This document shows positions 1 through 6,629 of a stretch of 32,008 bases of DNA, one piece after another (the first letter of the stretch is position 1; the number at the start of each line of letters is the position of its first letter). Below the pieces are notes generated by a model. It was not told where the DNA came from. It did no database searches and worked only from the letters and a program-made list of their open reading frames with translations. The position numbers and the translations under genes are program-made. The DNA lies in NCBI GenBank assembly GCA_021819735.1, contig JAKAFO010000004.1, positions 8,366-40,373 on the forward strand. The letters are read 5' to 3'. The stretch comes from Deltaproteobacteria bacterium (GTDB lineage Bacteria; Desulfobacterota; Desulfobacteria; Desulfobacterales; Desulfosarcinaceae).

Positions 1-36
1 GATGGCTGGCAGGCGCGGGTGGTATTGGACGTTTAG
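1..36 (+). CDS. Archease, C-terminal tail only (partial)
   Basis: Reading from base 1 in frame 1 gives DGWQARVVLDV followed by TAG. That is the kind of hydrophobic tail with a terminal Asp-Val that ends many archease proteins. Archease is the small metal-binding cofactor that helps RtcB become guanylylated and turn over, and the two genes are commonly adjacent in bacteria and archaea. Here the stop codon overlaps the ribosome-binding site of rtcB, which fits translational coupling. Only eleven residues are visible, so the family call rests mainly on the neighbour and is tentative. Confidence 0.45.
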   Translation, partial: DGWQARVVLDV

Positions 37-45
37 GAGGTGCCT

Positions 46-1479
46 ATGGAAATCACGCGTATCGATGACTACCGTTGGCGGGTCGAAGCCTTCGGCCGGA
101 TGAACGTGCCGGGAATCGTCTATTCCAGCGCCCGCATGCTCGACCAGGTGCGCCAGGAAGAGGCCTTGAACCAGGTGGCCAACGTGGCGGTCTTGCCCGG
201 CATCCTCAAGGCATCCCTGGCCATGCCCGACATCCACTGGGGCTACGGCTTTCCCATCGGCGGCGTGGCGGCCTTCGACTGGGAGAGCGGCGTGGTGTCG
301 CCCGGCGGCGTCGGCTACGACATCAATTGCGGCGTGCGTCTGGCGAGCACCGACTTGCAGGTGGAAGAGGTCCAGGGCCGCATGAAAGGCCTGGTGGATG
401 CGCTTTACCGCAACGTGCCCTCGGGCGTAGGCGCCACCGGATCGGTCAAGTTGTCGCCCAAGGATCAAAAAAAAGTGCTGGCCCAGGGCAGCCAATGGGC
501 TGTGGATCATGGCTTCGGCACCGACGAGGATATCGATCACACCGAAGACCGTGGCTGTCTGGACCATGCCGACCCCGAGGTGGTCAGCCAGCGCGCCCTG
601 GAGCGCGGCAGCAACCAGTTGGGCACCCTGGGGTCAGGCAATCACTTCCTGGAAGTGGGGGTGGTCGAGGAGATTTTTCACCCCCAGGCCGCCGAAATCT
701 TCGGCTTGCGCTTGGGCCAGATCACGGTACTGCTCCACAGCGGCTCCCGGGGCTTGGGATACCAGGTCTGCGACGATTTTCTGGCCGCCATGGGCAAGCA
801 TGTCAAGACTCTGGGCATCGAGTTGCCCGACCGCCAATTGGCCTGCGCCTATATCCACTCCGAGCAGGGGCGGCGCTACTTGAAGGCCATGGCTTGCGCC
901 GCCAATTATGCCTGGAACAATCGCCAGATCCTGCTGCACCGCTGCCGGGAGACCTTCCAAGAGGCCCTGGGCATCGGCCCCCGGGCCTTGAACATGCGTC
1001 TGGTCTACGATGTCTGCCACAACATCGCCAAAAAGGAAGAACATATCGTGGACGGCCGCCCACGGACCGTGTGTGTCCACCGCAAGGGCGCCACGCGCGC
1101 CTTCGGACCGGGGCGGCCCGAAATCTGCGCCGACTATCGCGAGATCGGTCAGCCGATTCTGATCCCGGGCGACATGGGCACGGCCTCCTATGTATTGGTG
1201 GGCACCGAGCAGGCCATGCTGGAGACTTTCGGATCGACCTGCCACGGGGCCGGGCGGGTGCTCGGCCGCAAGGCGGCCTTGCGCCAAGCCAAGGGGCGCT
1301 CCATTGCCCGGGAATTGGAGGATCGAGGCGTGCTGGTGCGCTGGTCCGGCCGTTCGACGTTGGCCGAAGAGATGCCCGAAGCCTACAAGGATGTCTCCCA
1401 GGTGGTGGATGTGGTGCACGAAGCCGGCATATCCCGGAAAGTGGCCCGGCTGAAACCGCTGGCGGTAGTCAAAGGGTAG
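46..1479 (+). CDS. rtcB: RtcB, tRNA-splicing/RNA-repair ligase (3'-phosphate to 5'-OH)
   Basis: RtcB joins RNA 3'-phosphate or 2',3'-cyclic phosphate ends to 5'-hydroxyl ends using GTP and Mn2+, and acts in RNA repair in the cytoplasm. The 477-aa length matches the long, archaeal-like RtcB form rather than the roughly 408-aa E. coli form. Visible signatures are PGGVGYDINCGVRL with the metal-binding Cys95, LGSGNHFLEV, HSGSRGLG, GDMGTASYVLVG, and STCHGAGR, whose His400 is the expected GMP-linked residue. A GTG at 40 is also in frame, but GGAGG at 36-40 lies at ideal distance from the ATG at 46, so 46 is preferred. The preceding bases look like the end of an archease gene. No broken motifs are seen. 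Family identity is very secure; the physiological RNA substrate is not evident. Confidence 0.95.
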   Translation: MEITRIDDYRWRVEAFGRMNVPGIVYSSARMLDQVRQEEALNQVANVAVLPGILKASLAMPDIHWGYGFPIGGVAAFDWESGVVSPGGVGYDINCGVRLASTDLQVEEVQGRMKGLVDALYRNVPSGVGATGSVKLSPKDQKKVLAQGSQWAVDHGFGTDEDIDHTEDRGCLDHADPEVVSQRALERGSNQLGTLGSGNHFLEVGVVEEIFHPQAAEIFGLRLGQITVLLHSGSRGLGYQVCDDFLAAMGKHVKTLGIELPDRQLACAYIHSEQGRRYLKAMACAANYAWNNRQILLHRCRETFQEALGIGPRALNMRLVYDVCHNIAKKEEHIVDGRPRTVCVHRKGATRAFGPGRPEICADYREIGQPILIPGDMGTASYVLVGTEQAMLETFGSTCHGAGRVLGRKAALRQAKGRSIARELEDRGVLVRWSGRSTLAEEMPEAYKDVSQVVDVVHEAGISRKVARLKPLAVVKG

Positions 1480-1487
1480 TATCGAGG

Positions 1488-1530
1488 TGTTACATTAGTT
1501 GCTTTGCATTACCCGCGCGCATCTGTTACA
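1488..1530. promoter_or_regulatory. Two TGTTACA half-sites in the rtcB/phosphohexomutase gap
   Basis: The 90-bp gap holds TGTTACA at 1488-1494, followed by TTAGTTGC, and again at 1524-1530. The same heptamer forms the arm of a near-palindrome before the TetR gene at 3481 and of a perfect palindrome at 4714. Neither copy here has a matching second arm at 3-bp spacing, so they are weak candidates for sites of the same regulator. No convincing promoter hexamers were found. Confidence 0.25.
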
Positions 1531-1569
1531 TAAAAACAAAATTATCCATCGGCACCCAAGGAGAAAACC

Positions 1570-2928
1570 ATGCTGAATCCCGAAATCTTCCGGCAGTACG
1601 ATATCCGCGGTATTGCCGGCAAAGATCTGAATGAGGCCGATGTGGTCCTGCTGGGCCGGGGCATCGGCACCTATCTGAGTCGGCAAGGCCGGCGGCTGAT
1701 CGCCGTGGGACGCGATTGCCGCTTGACTTCGGACGACTATGCCCAGCGGCTCACGGAAGGCTTGCTGGCCAGCGGCTGCCAAGTGGTGGATATCGGCGTG
1801 TGTCCCACGCCGGTGGCGTACTTCGCCATCCGTCATCTCAAGACCGAGGGCTGCGTCATGGTCACGGCCAGCCATAACCCGCCCGAATACAACGGCTTCA
1901 AGATCTGCAGCGGCGTGGACTCGGTCTTTGGCGAGCAGATCCAGCAGATCCGCGAGTTGATCCAGGCCCAGGATTTCGTGACCGGCCAGGGCAGCGTCGA
2001 GAGCTATGAAATTCTTCCGGATTATGTGGATTACCTGGTGGAGAACATCGCGCTGTCGCGCCCCTTGCGGGTGGCAATCGATGCCGGCAACGGCACGGCC
2101 GGCCTGACGGCCGTGCCGGTGATCGCCAATCTGGGCTGCGAGCTGCACGAGCTGTATACCGAAATGGACGGCACCTTTCCGCATCATGAGGCCGATCCCA
2201 CCGTGGCGGACAACATGGCGGACCTAGTGGCCTTGGTCAAAGAGAAGCAATTGGACGTGGGGCTGGGTTTTGACGGCGACGGCGATCGTCTCGGTGTCGT
2301 GGATGCCGACGGCCGCCTGATCTACGGCGACCAGTTGATGATTCTCTTCAGCCGCGAGATTTTGGCGCGCAAGCCCGGCGCCACGATCATTTCCGAAGTC
2401 AAATGCTCCCAAACTTTGTATGACGACATCGCCAAGCACGGCGGCCGGGCGGTCATGTATAAAACCGGTCACTCCATGATCAAACAGAAGATGAAGGAAA
2501 GTCATGCCGAATTGGCCGGAGAAATGAGCGGCCATCTCTTCTTCGCCGACCGCTATTTCGGCTATGACGATGCCACCTACGCCGCTTGCCGTTTGCTCGA
2601 AATTCTGGCCGACGAAGACAAAACCATCGGAGAGCTGCTATCCGACGTCCCCCAAACCTTCAATACGCCCGAAATCCGGGTCGATTGTCCCGACGACATC
2701 AAGTTCGACGTGGTGGCCCGGGTCACCGAATATTTCTCCAAGCGGGAAAAGGTGATCGATATCGATGGCGCCCGGGTGCTCTTCGACGGCGGCTGGGGCC
2801 TGGTGCGCGCTTCCAATACCCAGCCCGTGCTCGTGTTGCGTTTCGAGGCCGTCTCGCCGGAACGTCTGGTGGAGATCCGAAAGACGGTCGAAGAAGCGTT
2901 GGAGAATATCAAGCATGAGCATCATTAG
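1570..2928 (+). CDS. Phosphomannomutase/phosphoglucomutase (AlgC/ManB-type phosphohexomutase)
   Basis: This cytoplasmic enzyme interconverts hexose 6- and 1-phosphates, supplying mannose-1-P or glucose-1-P for nucleotide sugars used in LPS and exopolysaccharide synthesis. The 452-aa protein shows the four-domain alpha-D-phosphohexomutase layout. The phosphoserine loop TASHNPPEYNG has catalytic Ser101, the Mg2+ loop DGDGDR is at about 235-240, the sugar-binding loop GEMSGH is near 317-322, and the C-terminal phosphate-binding loop RASNTQPV is near 413. The length is typical of AlgC. The start ATG follows AAGGAG at good spacing. Its 3' end overlaps the next gene by 14 bp, so the pair is probably co-transcribed. 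Substrate preference between mannose and glucose cannot be settled from the sequence. Confidence 0.92.
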   Translation: MLNPEIFRQYDIRGIAGKDLNEADVVLLGRGIGTYLSRQGRRLIAVGRDCRLTSDDYAQRLTEGLLASGCQVVDIGVCPTPVAYFAIRHLKTEGCVMVTASHNPPEYNGFKICSGVDSVFGEQIQQIRELIQAQDFVTGQGSVESYEILPDYVDYLVENIALSRPLRVAIDAGNGTAGLTAVPVIANLGCELHELYTEMDGTFPHHEADPTVADNMADLVALVKEKQLDVGLGFDGDGDRLGVVDADGRLIYGDQLMILFSREILARKPGATIISEVKCSQTLYDDIAKHGGRAVMYKTGHSMIKQKMKESHAELAGEMSGHLFFADRYFGYDDATYAACRLLEILADEDKTIGELLSDVPQTFNTPEIRVDCPDDIKFDVVARVTEYFSKREKVIDIDGARVLFDGGWGLVRASNTQPVLVLRFEAVSPERLVEIRKTVEEALENIKHEHH

Positions 2929-3406
2929 CCTGCATCCCATCGGCACCATCCACAGTCCCTATCGGAGCATCGAAGATATGCCGATTCAACCCATCGGCGA
3001 CGGAACGACCCAGGGCACCGTGGTCTTGGAAGCGGCCTATGCCGATGGCTTGGAAGATATCGAAGGGTTTTCGCACCTCATTCTGATCTACCAATTTCAT
3101 CGCGTCAGGGGCTTCGACCTTAAAGTCAAACCCTTTCTGGACGACCGAGCGCACGGACTCTTTGCCACTCGCGCCCCACGCAGGCCCAATCCCATCGGTC
3201 TTTCGGTGGTTCCTTTGTTGAGCAGAGAAGGCAACAAACTATTCGTGGGCAACATCGATGTGCTGGATGGAACGCCCTTGCTGGACATCAAGCCTTTCGT
3301 GCCCGACTTCGACTCGCCGATGGTTACTTCCGTTGGCTGGCTCGCTGGAAAAATGCGTCAGGCAAAGCAGATGCGCTCGGACGGCCGTTTCGCGGCAAGC
3401 GATTGA
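2915..3406 (+). CDS. trmO: TrmO/TsaA-like tRNA (t6A37) N6-methyltransferase, UPF0066 family
   Basis: TrmO uses S-adenosylmethionine to methylate the N6 of t6A at position 37 of certain tRNAs. The 163-aa protein is of the short bacterial or archaeal type. It begins MSIISLHPIGTIHSPY, then has the GTVVLE strand, an acidic DLEDIEGFSHLILIY-like segment (here GLEDIEGFSHLILIY) and the family hallmark TRAPRRPNPIGLS, followed by LLDIKPFVPDFD. A longer reading frame is open upstream, but the ATG at 2915, 14 bp inside the mutase gene, begins exactly at the conserved N-terminus. The 14-bp overlap suggests coupling with the mutase gene without implying a shared pathway. Family membership is strong; methyltransferase function is by homology. 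Confidence 0.88.
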   Translation: MSIISLHPIGTIHSPYRSIEDMPIQPIGDGTTQGTVVLEAAYADGLEDIEGFSHLILIYQFHRVRGFDLKVKPFLDDRAHGLFATRAPRRPNPIGLSVVPLLSREGNKLFVGNIDVLDGTPLLDIKPFVPDFDSPMVTSVGWLAGKMRQAKQMRSDGRFAASD

Positions 3407-3480
3407 AACTCGGCGATGGCTCAAATTTTTCTTGTGTAACATCATGGCGGTGAGGTAAGCATTGTGCGCATAAGCTTTCT

Positions 3481-3497
3481 TGTTACATATTGTTGCA
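3481..3497. promoter_or_regulatory. Candidate operator TGTTACA-TAT-TGTTGCA upstream of the TetR gene
   Basis: A 7-3-7 inverted repeat lies 62 bp before the regulator's start codon. The left arm is TGTTACA; the right arm TGTTGCA differs from a perfect complement at two positions. The same arm and the same 3-bp spacing recur as a perfect palindrome at 4714-4732 in the gap before the efflux operon, and a lone TGTAACA sits at 3435-3441. Autoregulation by the adjacent TetR protein is the simple reading. This is inference from symmetry and position. Confidence 0.4.
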
Positions 3498-3559
3498 AAG
3501 ATCAATCCCAGGCTTAATTTGCTGTTAATGAAAAAAGAACAGAGCAGGTAGGTTTTCAA

Positions 3560-4195
3560 ATGACTTCAAAAAGCAGCAAAAAAAAAGAGATCCCGCTGGT
3601 GAAAGCATTGGCCAATCCCGACCGTCCCCAGGCGACACCCCTGGATGTTTTTAAACTGGCCCGCAAATTCTGGTTGGAAGGCAAACGGATCTCCATTGGG
3701 GATTTGGCCAAGGGCGTGGGGGTAAGCCGCGTGACCCTCTACCGCTGGGTCGAAAGCAAGGACCGGCTGGTAGAAGAGGTCCTATGGTCGTTCGCCAAAC
3801 CCACCTTCGATGACGCCATCAAGGAAACGCCGGGGGGCGGCGTGGAACATGTGGTCGGCGTTCATCGTCGCTTCATGACCGCCTTGGGTACCTTTGAGCC
3901 CATGCGACGCTTTATTTATGACAATCCCAAGACGGCGATCCGCATTCAAACCAACGATCCGCGCAGCGCCCATGGCCGCATCATAGAGGCGACCACCCTT
4001 CATCTGAGCGATCAGATCGCCAAAGGGCGTCTTAAATTACCTGCACCGGTGCGCGAAGTGGCCGAGATGATCGTCTTCACCGGCGGCGCATTGCTGTACA
4101 GTGCGATTATCGGTGGTCGTTCAACGCTGCCGGCCATCGAACAGTCTTGCACCATCACGCGTATGTTGTTGCAGGGCAAGTTCGTCAAACAATAA
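3560..4195 (+). CDS. TetR/AcrR-family transcriptional regulator (QsdR-like)
   Basis: This is a 211-aa predicted dimeric DNA-binding repressor. The N-terminal helix-turn-helix is clear at about residues 44-66: ISIGDLAKGVGVSRVTLYRW, followed by VESKDRLVEEVLWSF, the typical TetR recognition helix and helix 4. The remaining helices form a ligand-binding domain that resembles QsdR-type TetR proteins (my recollection, moderate confidence). The start is the only good ATG, after a purine-rich leader. The first 20 residues are Lys-rich and probably disordered. TetR proteins next to pumps usually repress them and respond to an exported or toxic small molecule or acyl compound. The nearest candidate targets are its own promoter and the efflux operon beginning at 5112, whose upstream regions share a palindrome arm. 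Confidence 0.85.
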   Translation: MTSKSSKKKEIPLVKALANPDRPQATPLDVFKLARKFWLEGKRISIGDLAKGVGVSRVTLYRWVESKDRLVEEVLWSFAKPTFDDAIKETPGGGVEHVVGVHRRFMTALGTFEPMRRFIYDNPKTAIRIQTNDPRSAHGRIIEATTLHLSDQIAKGRLKLPAPVREVAEMIVFTGGALLYSAIIGGRSTLPAIEQSCTITRMLLQGKFVKQ

Positions 4196-4488
4196 TTTTT
4201 ATTTCCAATTATATTTCCGTCATTCAGATTTCATCTGACAGTTGGGCAGAGCGGGCTGAGGGCTTGAACCCACCGGCTGATGATGCCTTCCCAACGATCG
4301 TCCTCCGTTAATCCAGGCAAAATAGGTTCCGCGCATAGACTTTATAGTGGTTTTCCTAATTGCCAAAAGGATCGATGCGTAGTAGGGAATTACAAAAAAT
4401 AATAATGTAAGTGTTTGTTAGAGAAATAGACTAAGTAACTGTGATTCGTCATCAAGGTCCCTGAGGAACATGTAAAAGACCCTCCCGG

Positions 4489-4550
4489 GGGCCAGGAGCC
4501 CCATGTCCCATGCATGGGATAAGCCGACCGCCGATCGATGCTCCCGGCCC
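4489..4550 (+). other. GC-rich foldable island, possible small structured RNA
   Basis: GGGCCAGGAG at 4489-4498 can pair with CTCCCGGCCC at 4541-4550, with one A/C mismatch. Enclosed within is a perfect 14-bp palindrome, TCCCATGCATGGGA (4506-4519). The element ends just six bases before the stem of a strong terminator, so the two could form one transcript of about 120-160 nt. No known RNA family (6S, SRP, tmRNA, c-di-GMP or cobalamin riboswitch) was recognised. Whether it is transcribed is unknown. Confidence 0.3.
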
Positions 4551-4556
4551 TCTATT

Positions 4557-4605
4557 CGTGATAAACCTTTCCCTCCGGAAGGAAAGGTTTGTCACGATTT
4601 TTTTT
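4557..4605 (+). terminator. Strong rho-independent terminator
   Basis: A 16-bp stem (arms 4557-4572 and 4581-4596) has only one U-G wobble and an 8-nt loop, and is followed directly by A and eight T residues (4598-4605). This is the best intrinsic terminator in the window and reads on the plus strand. It lies 360 bp past the TetR stop codon, so it may end either a long TetR 3' UTR or a separate short RNA. It insulates the efflux operon from upstream transcription. Confidence 0.85.
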
Positions 4606-4713
4606 GATACCCCGCTCGGGAGAACCTCCCAAGGGGTTTGGAGGGGGCAGGTTTTTGGACTTCGCGATTTGGTAATTCCCCTAGTTGCCAATGGCCGGTA
4701 GCGTGTAGTATGT

Positions 4714-4732
4714 ATGTTACAGATTGTAACAT
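4714..4732. promoter_or_regulatory. Perfect 8-3-8 palindrome ATGTTACA-GAT-TGTAACAT
   Basis: This 19-bp inverted repeat has fully complementary 8-bp arms and a 3-bp centre, the geometry of many TetR operators. It shares the TGTTACA arm with the imperfect site at 3481-3497 in front of the TetR gene. It lies about 380 bp before the efflux operon and downstream of the terminator, so it could control a promoter for a long leader. The binding protein is inferred, not shown. Confidence 0.5.
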
Positions 4733-4894
4733 CGTTCAGAAATTTTTAATCATCATGGACCGTAAACGAGGTTCATGGTTCAGAAAAGTGCTTAATGGAA
4801 GAACTGGCATCGGAGACCAGTCGTGAAGTCAGCGTTGAGGCCCTGGAAAAAGCGGAATTTAATTTGCGGATGCGGATCGGTTTTTTAGTTGCGA

Positions 4895-4908
4895 ACTGAT
4901 GTGTCAGT
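4895..4908. promoter_or_regulatory. Palindromic site ACTGATGTGTCAGT before the efflux operon
   Basis: The arms ACTGA and TCAGT are perfectly complementary around TGTG. The site lies exactly between weak promoter-like hexamers TTGCGA (4889-4894) and TGTAGT (4911-4916), a placement expected for a repressor site. It matches the sequence ACCGACATGTCAGT at 28908-28921 at 11 of 14 positions, and all three differences are transitions. Confidence 0.35.
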
Positions 4909-5022
4909 ATTGTAGTAAGAAAATGCTGGGTGCTTTGAGAACATAACGCTGATTGGTTTCCTGCGGGTCAGTTTGCCTGAGCAATTTTGTTAGGCTTCAT
5001 TTTCATTCAAAAAATTTGAATT

Positions 5023-5041
5023 CATGACCATTGTGGTCATG
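5023..5041. promoter_or_regulatory. Perfect 8-3-8 palindrome CATGACCA-TTG-TGGTCATG
   Basis: This 19-bp inverted repeat with a 3-bp centre starts 89 bp before the first efflux gene. The arm sequence is unlike TGTTACA, so it may bind a different regulator, although the geometry is the same. A second GC-rich hairpin (CCGCG-TGCG-CGCGG, 5048-5061) follows directly. Confidence 0.45.
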
Positions 5042-5111
5042 CTGCCGCCGCGTGCGCGCGGTGACTTCATCGGACCGTTTGCAAGACCCTTAGGCGTCTC
5101 GTGAGGCAAGA

Positions 5112-6629
5112 ATGAATGATCCCGGCAGGAAGATGCTATCTCTCCGAAGGTCGGCCTGTATCCACGCCCTGCGCTCGATGATGATACTGACTCTGGGGCT
5201 AAATGCCTGTGCATCGGTCGGACCCGATTATACTAAACCCGAACTGTCCCCGCCCAATGCCTGGCATGCTTCCCTGGAAGATGGATTGCAGCCTGCCCCG
5301 GTGGCGCCCGAAATGCTGGCCCGGTGGTGGACAACCCTCAACGATCCGCTGCTGACCGACATCATGGAAAGGGCCGTCCGAGGCAACCTGGACCTGCAAA
5401 CCGCCCAGGCAAGGGTCCGGGAAGCGCGCGCCCGCCGAGGGATCAGTCAGGCCGCTTATTTTCCGGTGGTGGATGCCAATGGCTCCTATACGAAGACCCG
5501 CACCAGCGAAAGTACCACCCCTTTTGGTGACAGAGACAGCGAACTTTATTCGGCCACATTGGATGCCGGCTGGGAGATCGATGTTTTCGGCGGCGTGCGT
5601 CGCTCGGTGGAGGCGGCTGATGCCGACCTGGCTGCCTCCCAGGAGGATCTCAACGGTGTTCTGGTATCCTTGCTGGCCGAAACCGCGTTGAATTATGTGG
5701 ACGTGCGCACCTTGCAGTCCCGCATCGAGGTGGCCGAAGCCAATGTCAAAGTCCTGGACGAAACCTATCAGCTCACCCAATCGCGCTTCAAAGCCGGGCT
5801 GACCGATGAACTGGCCGTGCAAGGCGCCCTGTATCTATTAGATGGTACCCGCAGCCAGATCCCGGTTTTGACGACCAGGCTGGAATCGGCCATGAACCGC
5901 ATGGCCACCCTGCTGGGAGGGTACCCCGGAGCCATGCATAAAGAATTGATGCCCAAAGCCCCGGTGCCGGTGCCGCCCAAAAGCGTGGCGGTGGGTGTGC
6001 CGGCCGAAACGTTGCGCAACCGGCCGGATGTGCGCCGGGCCGAACGCCAACTGGCGGCCCAGACCGCCCGCATCGGCGTCGCCAAGGCCGACCTCTATCC
6101 CCGCTTCAGCCTCGTCGGCACCATTGGGTATCAATCCCTGGAATCCGACACGCTCTTCGAGGGGGATAGCTTGGGTTGGGTCTGGGGCCCGAACGTAAGC
6201 TGGGCCATTTTCAGGGGCGGGGCGGTGTTGCGCAACATCGACGTCCAGGAAGCCCGCCAGGAGCAGGCGCTAAAGCAATATCAATCCACGGTGCTGGGCG
6301 CTCTGGAGGAATCCGAAAGCGCCATGGCCAGTTATGTGGGCGAGCAGCAGCGGCGCGATTCGCTGGTAACGGCCACCCGGGCGGCCAGCCAGGCGTTCTT
6401 CCTGGCCCGCAACCAGTACGAGGCGGGCCTGGTGGACTTCAGCGTTGTGCTGATTGCCCAGCAAGCCATGCTTTCCTATGAAGATCAATTGGCCCAAAGC
6501 GAGGGAACGGTAACCACCAACCTGGTGCGGCTGTATAAATCCTTGGGCGGCGGTTGGACCGTCCAGAGCGGCGCGGTGCCGAACGCCGGCGTAAAAACCG
6601 TGGGGAATAAAGAAAATGCAAGCAAATAG
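5112..6629 (+). CDS. NodT-family outer membrane efflux lipoprotein (TolC-like channel)
   Basis: This 505-aa channel protein is predicted to form a trimeric beta-barrel and alpha-barrel conduit through the outer membrane and periplasm. The N-terminus carries a lipoprotein signal: a basic stretch, a hydrophobic segment (MMILTLGLNAC) and a lipobox with Cys at about residue 33. The family-typical ASVGPDYTKPELSPPNAW follows, then two repeated OEP helical regions (about 80-280 and 300-490) with the NRPDVRRAERQLAAQTARIGVA-type segment split between them. The ATG at 5112 is preceded by GAGG at suitable spacing. The last 14 bp overlap the next gene. With the three following genes it makes a complete tripartite exporter; the adjacent synthase operon suggests, but does not prove, the cargo. 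Confidence 0.92.
   Translation: MNDPGRKMLSLRRSACIHALRSMMILTLGLNACASVGPDYTKPELSPPNAWHASLEDGLQPAPVAPEMLARWWTTLNDPLLTDIMERAVRGNLDLQTAQARVREARARRGISQAAYFPVVDANGSYTKTRTSESTTPFGDRDSELYSATLDAGWEIDVFGGVRRSVEAADADLAASQEDLNGVLVSLLAETALNYVDVRTLQSRIEVAEANVKVLDETYQLTQSRFKAGLTDELAVQGALYLLDGTRSQIPVLTTRLESAMNRMATLLGGYPGAMHKELMPKAPVPVPPKSVAVGVPAETLRNRPDVRRAERQLAAQTARIGVAKADLYPRFSLVGTIGYQSLESDTLFEGDSLGWVWGPNVSWAIFRGGAVLRNIDVQEARQEQALKQYQSTVLGALEESESAMASYVGEQQRRDSLVTATRAASQAFFLARNQYEAGLVDFSVVLIAQQAMLSYEDQLAQSEGTVTTNLVRLYKSLGGGWTVQSGAVPNAGVKTVGNKENASK

Larger units (their letters stand above)
4196..5111. other. Non-coding 916-bp region with terminator and several inverted repeats
   Basis: No credible gene is seen; short frames here have no family-like sequence and overlap the hairpins. 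Composition is AT-rich at both ends with a GC-rich structured island at about 4480-4550. From left to right it holds a small hairpin TCAGAT-TTC-ATCTGA (4224-4238), the structured island (4489-4550), a strong terminator (4557-4605), a perfect 8-3-8 palindrome (4714-4732), an ACTGATGTGTCAGT site between weak promoter-like hexamers TTGCGA (4889) and TGTAGT (4911), and a second perfect 8-3-8 palindrome (5023-5041) before the efflux operon. The region probably contains the efflux promoter and perhaps a short RNA gene. Confidence 0.6.

Noticed and set aside
75-1634. Overlapping plus-strand frame of 519 codons across rtcB
   Set aside because: It is Arg/Pro/Gly-rich and motif-free, and rtcB in the other frame has all catalytic motifs.
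4260-4271. GGGCTTGAACCC, resembling a tRNA T-arm
   Set aside because: No acceptor, D or anticodon arms can be built around it; the loop also departs from the TTC consensus.
4480-4605. 6S RNA, SRP RNA or known riboswitch identity for the structured island
   Set aside because: The characteristic conserved sequences of these families are not present; only a generic fold plus terminator can be supported.
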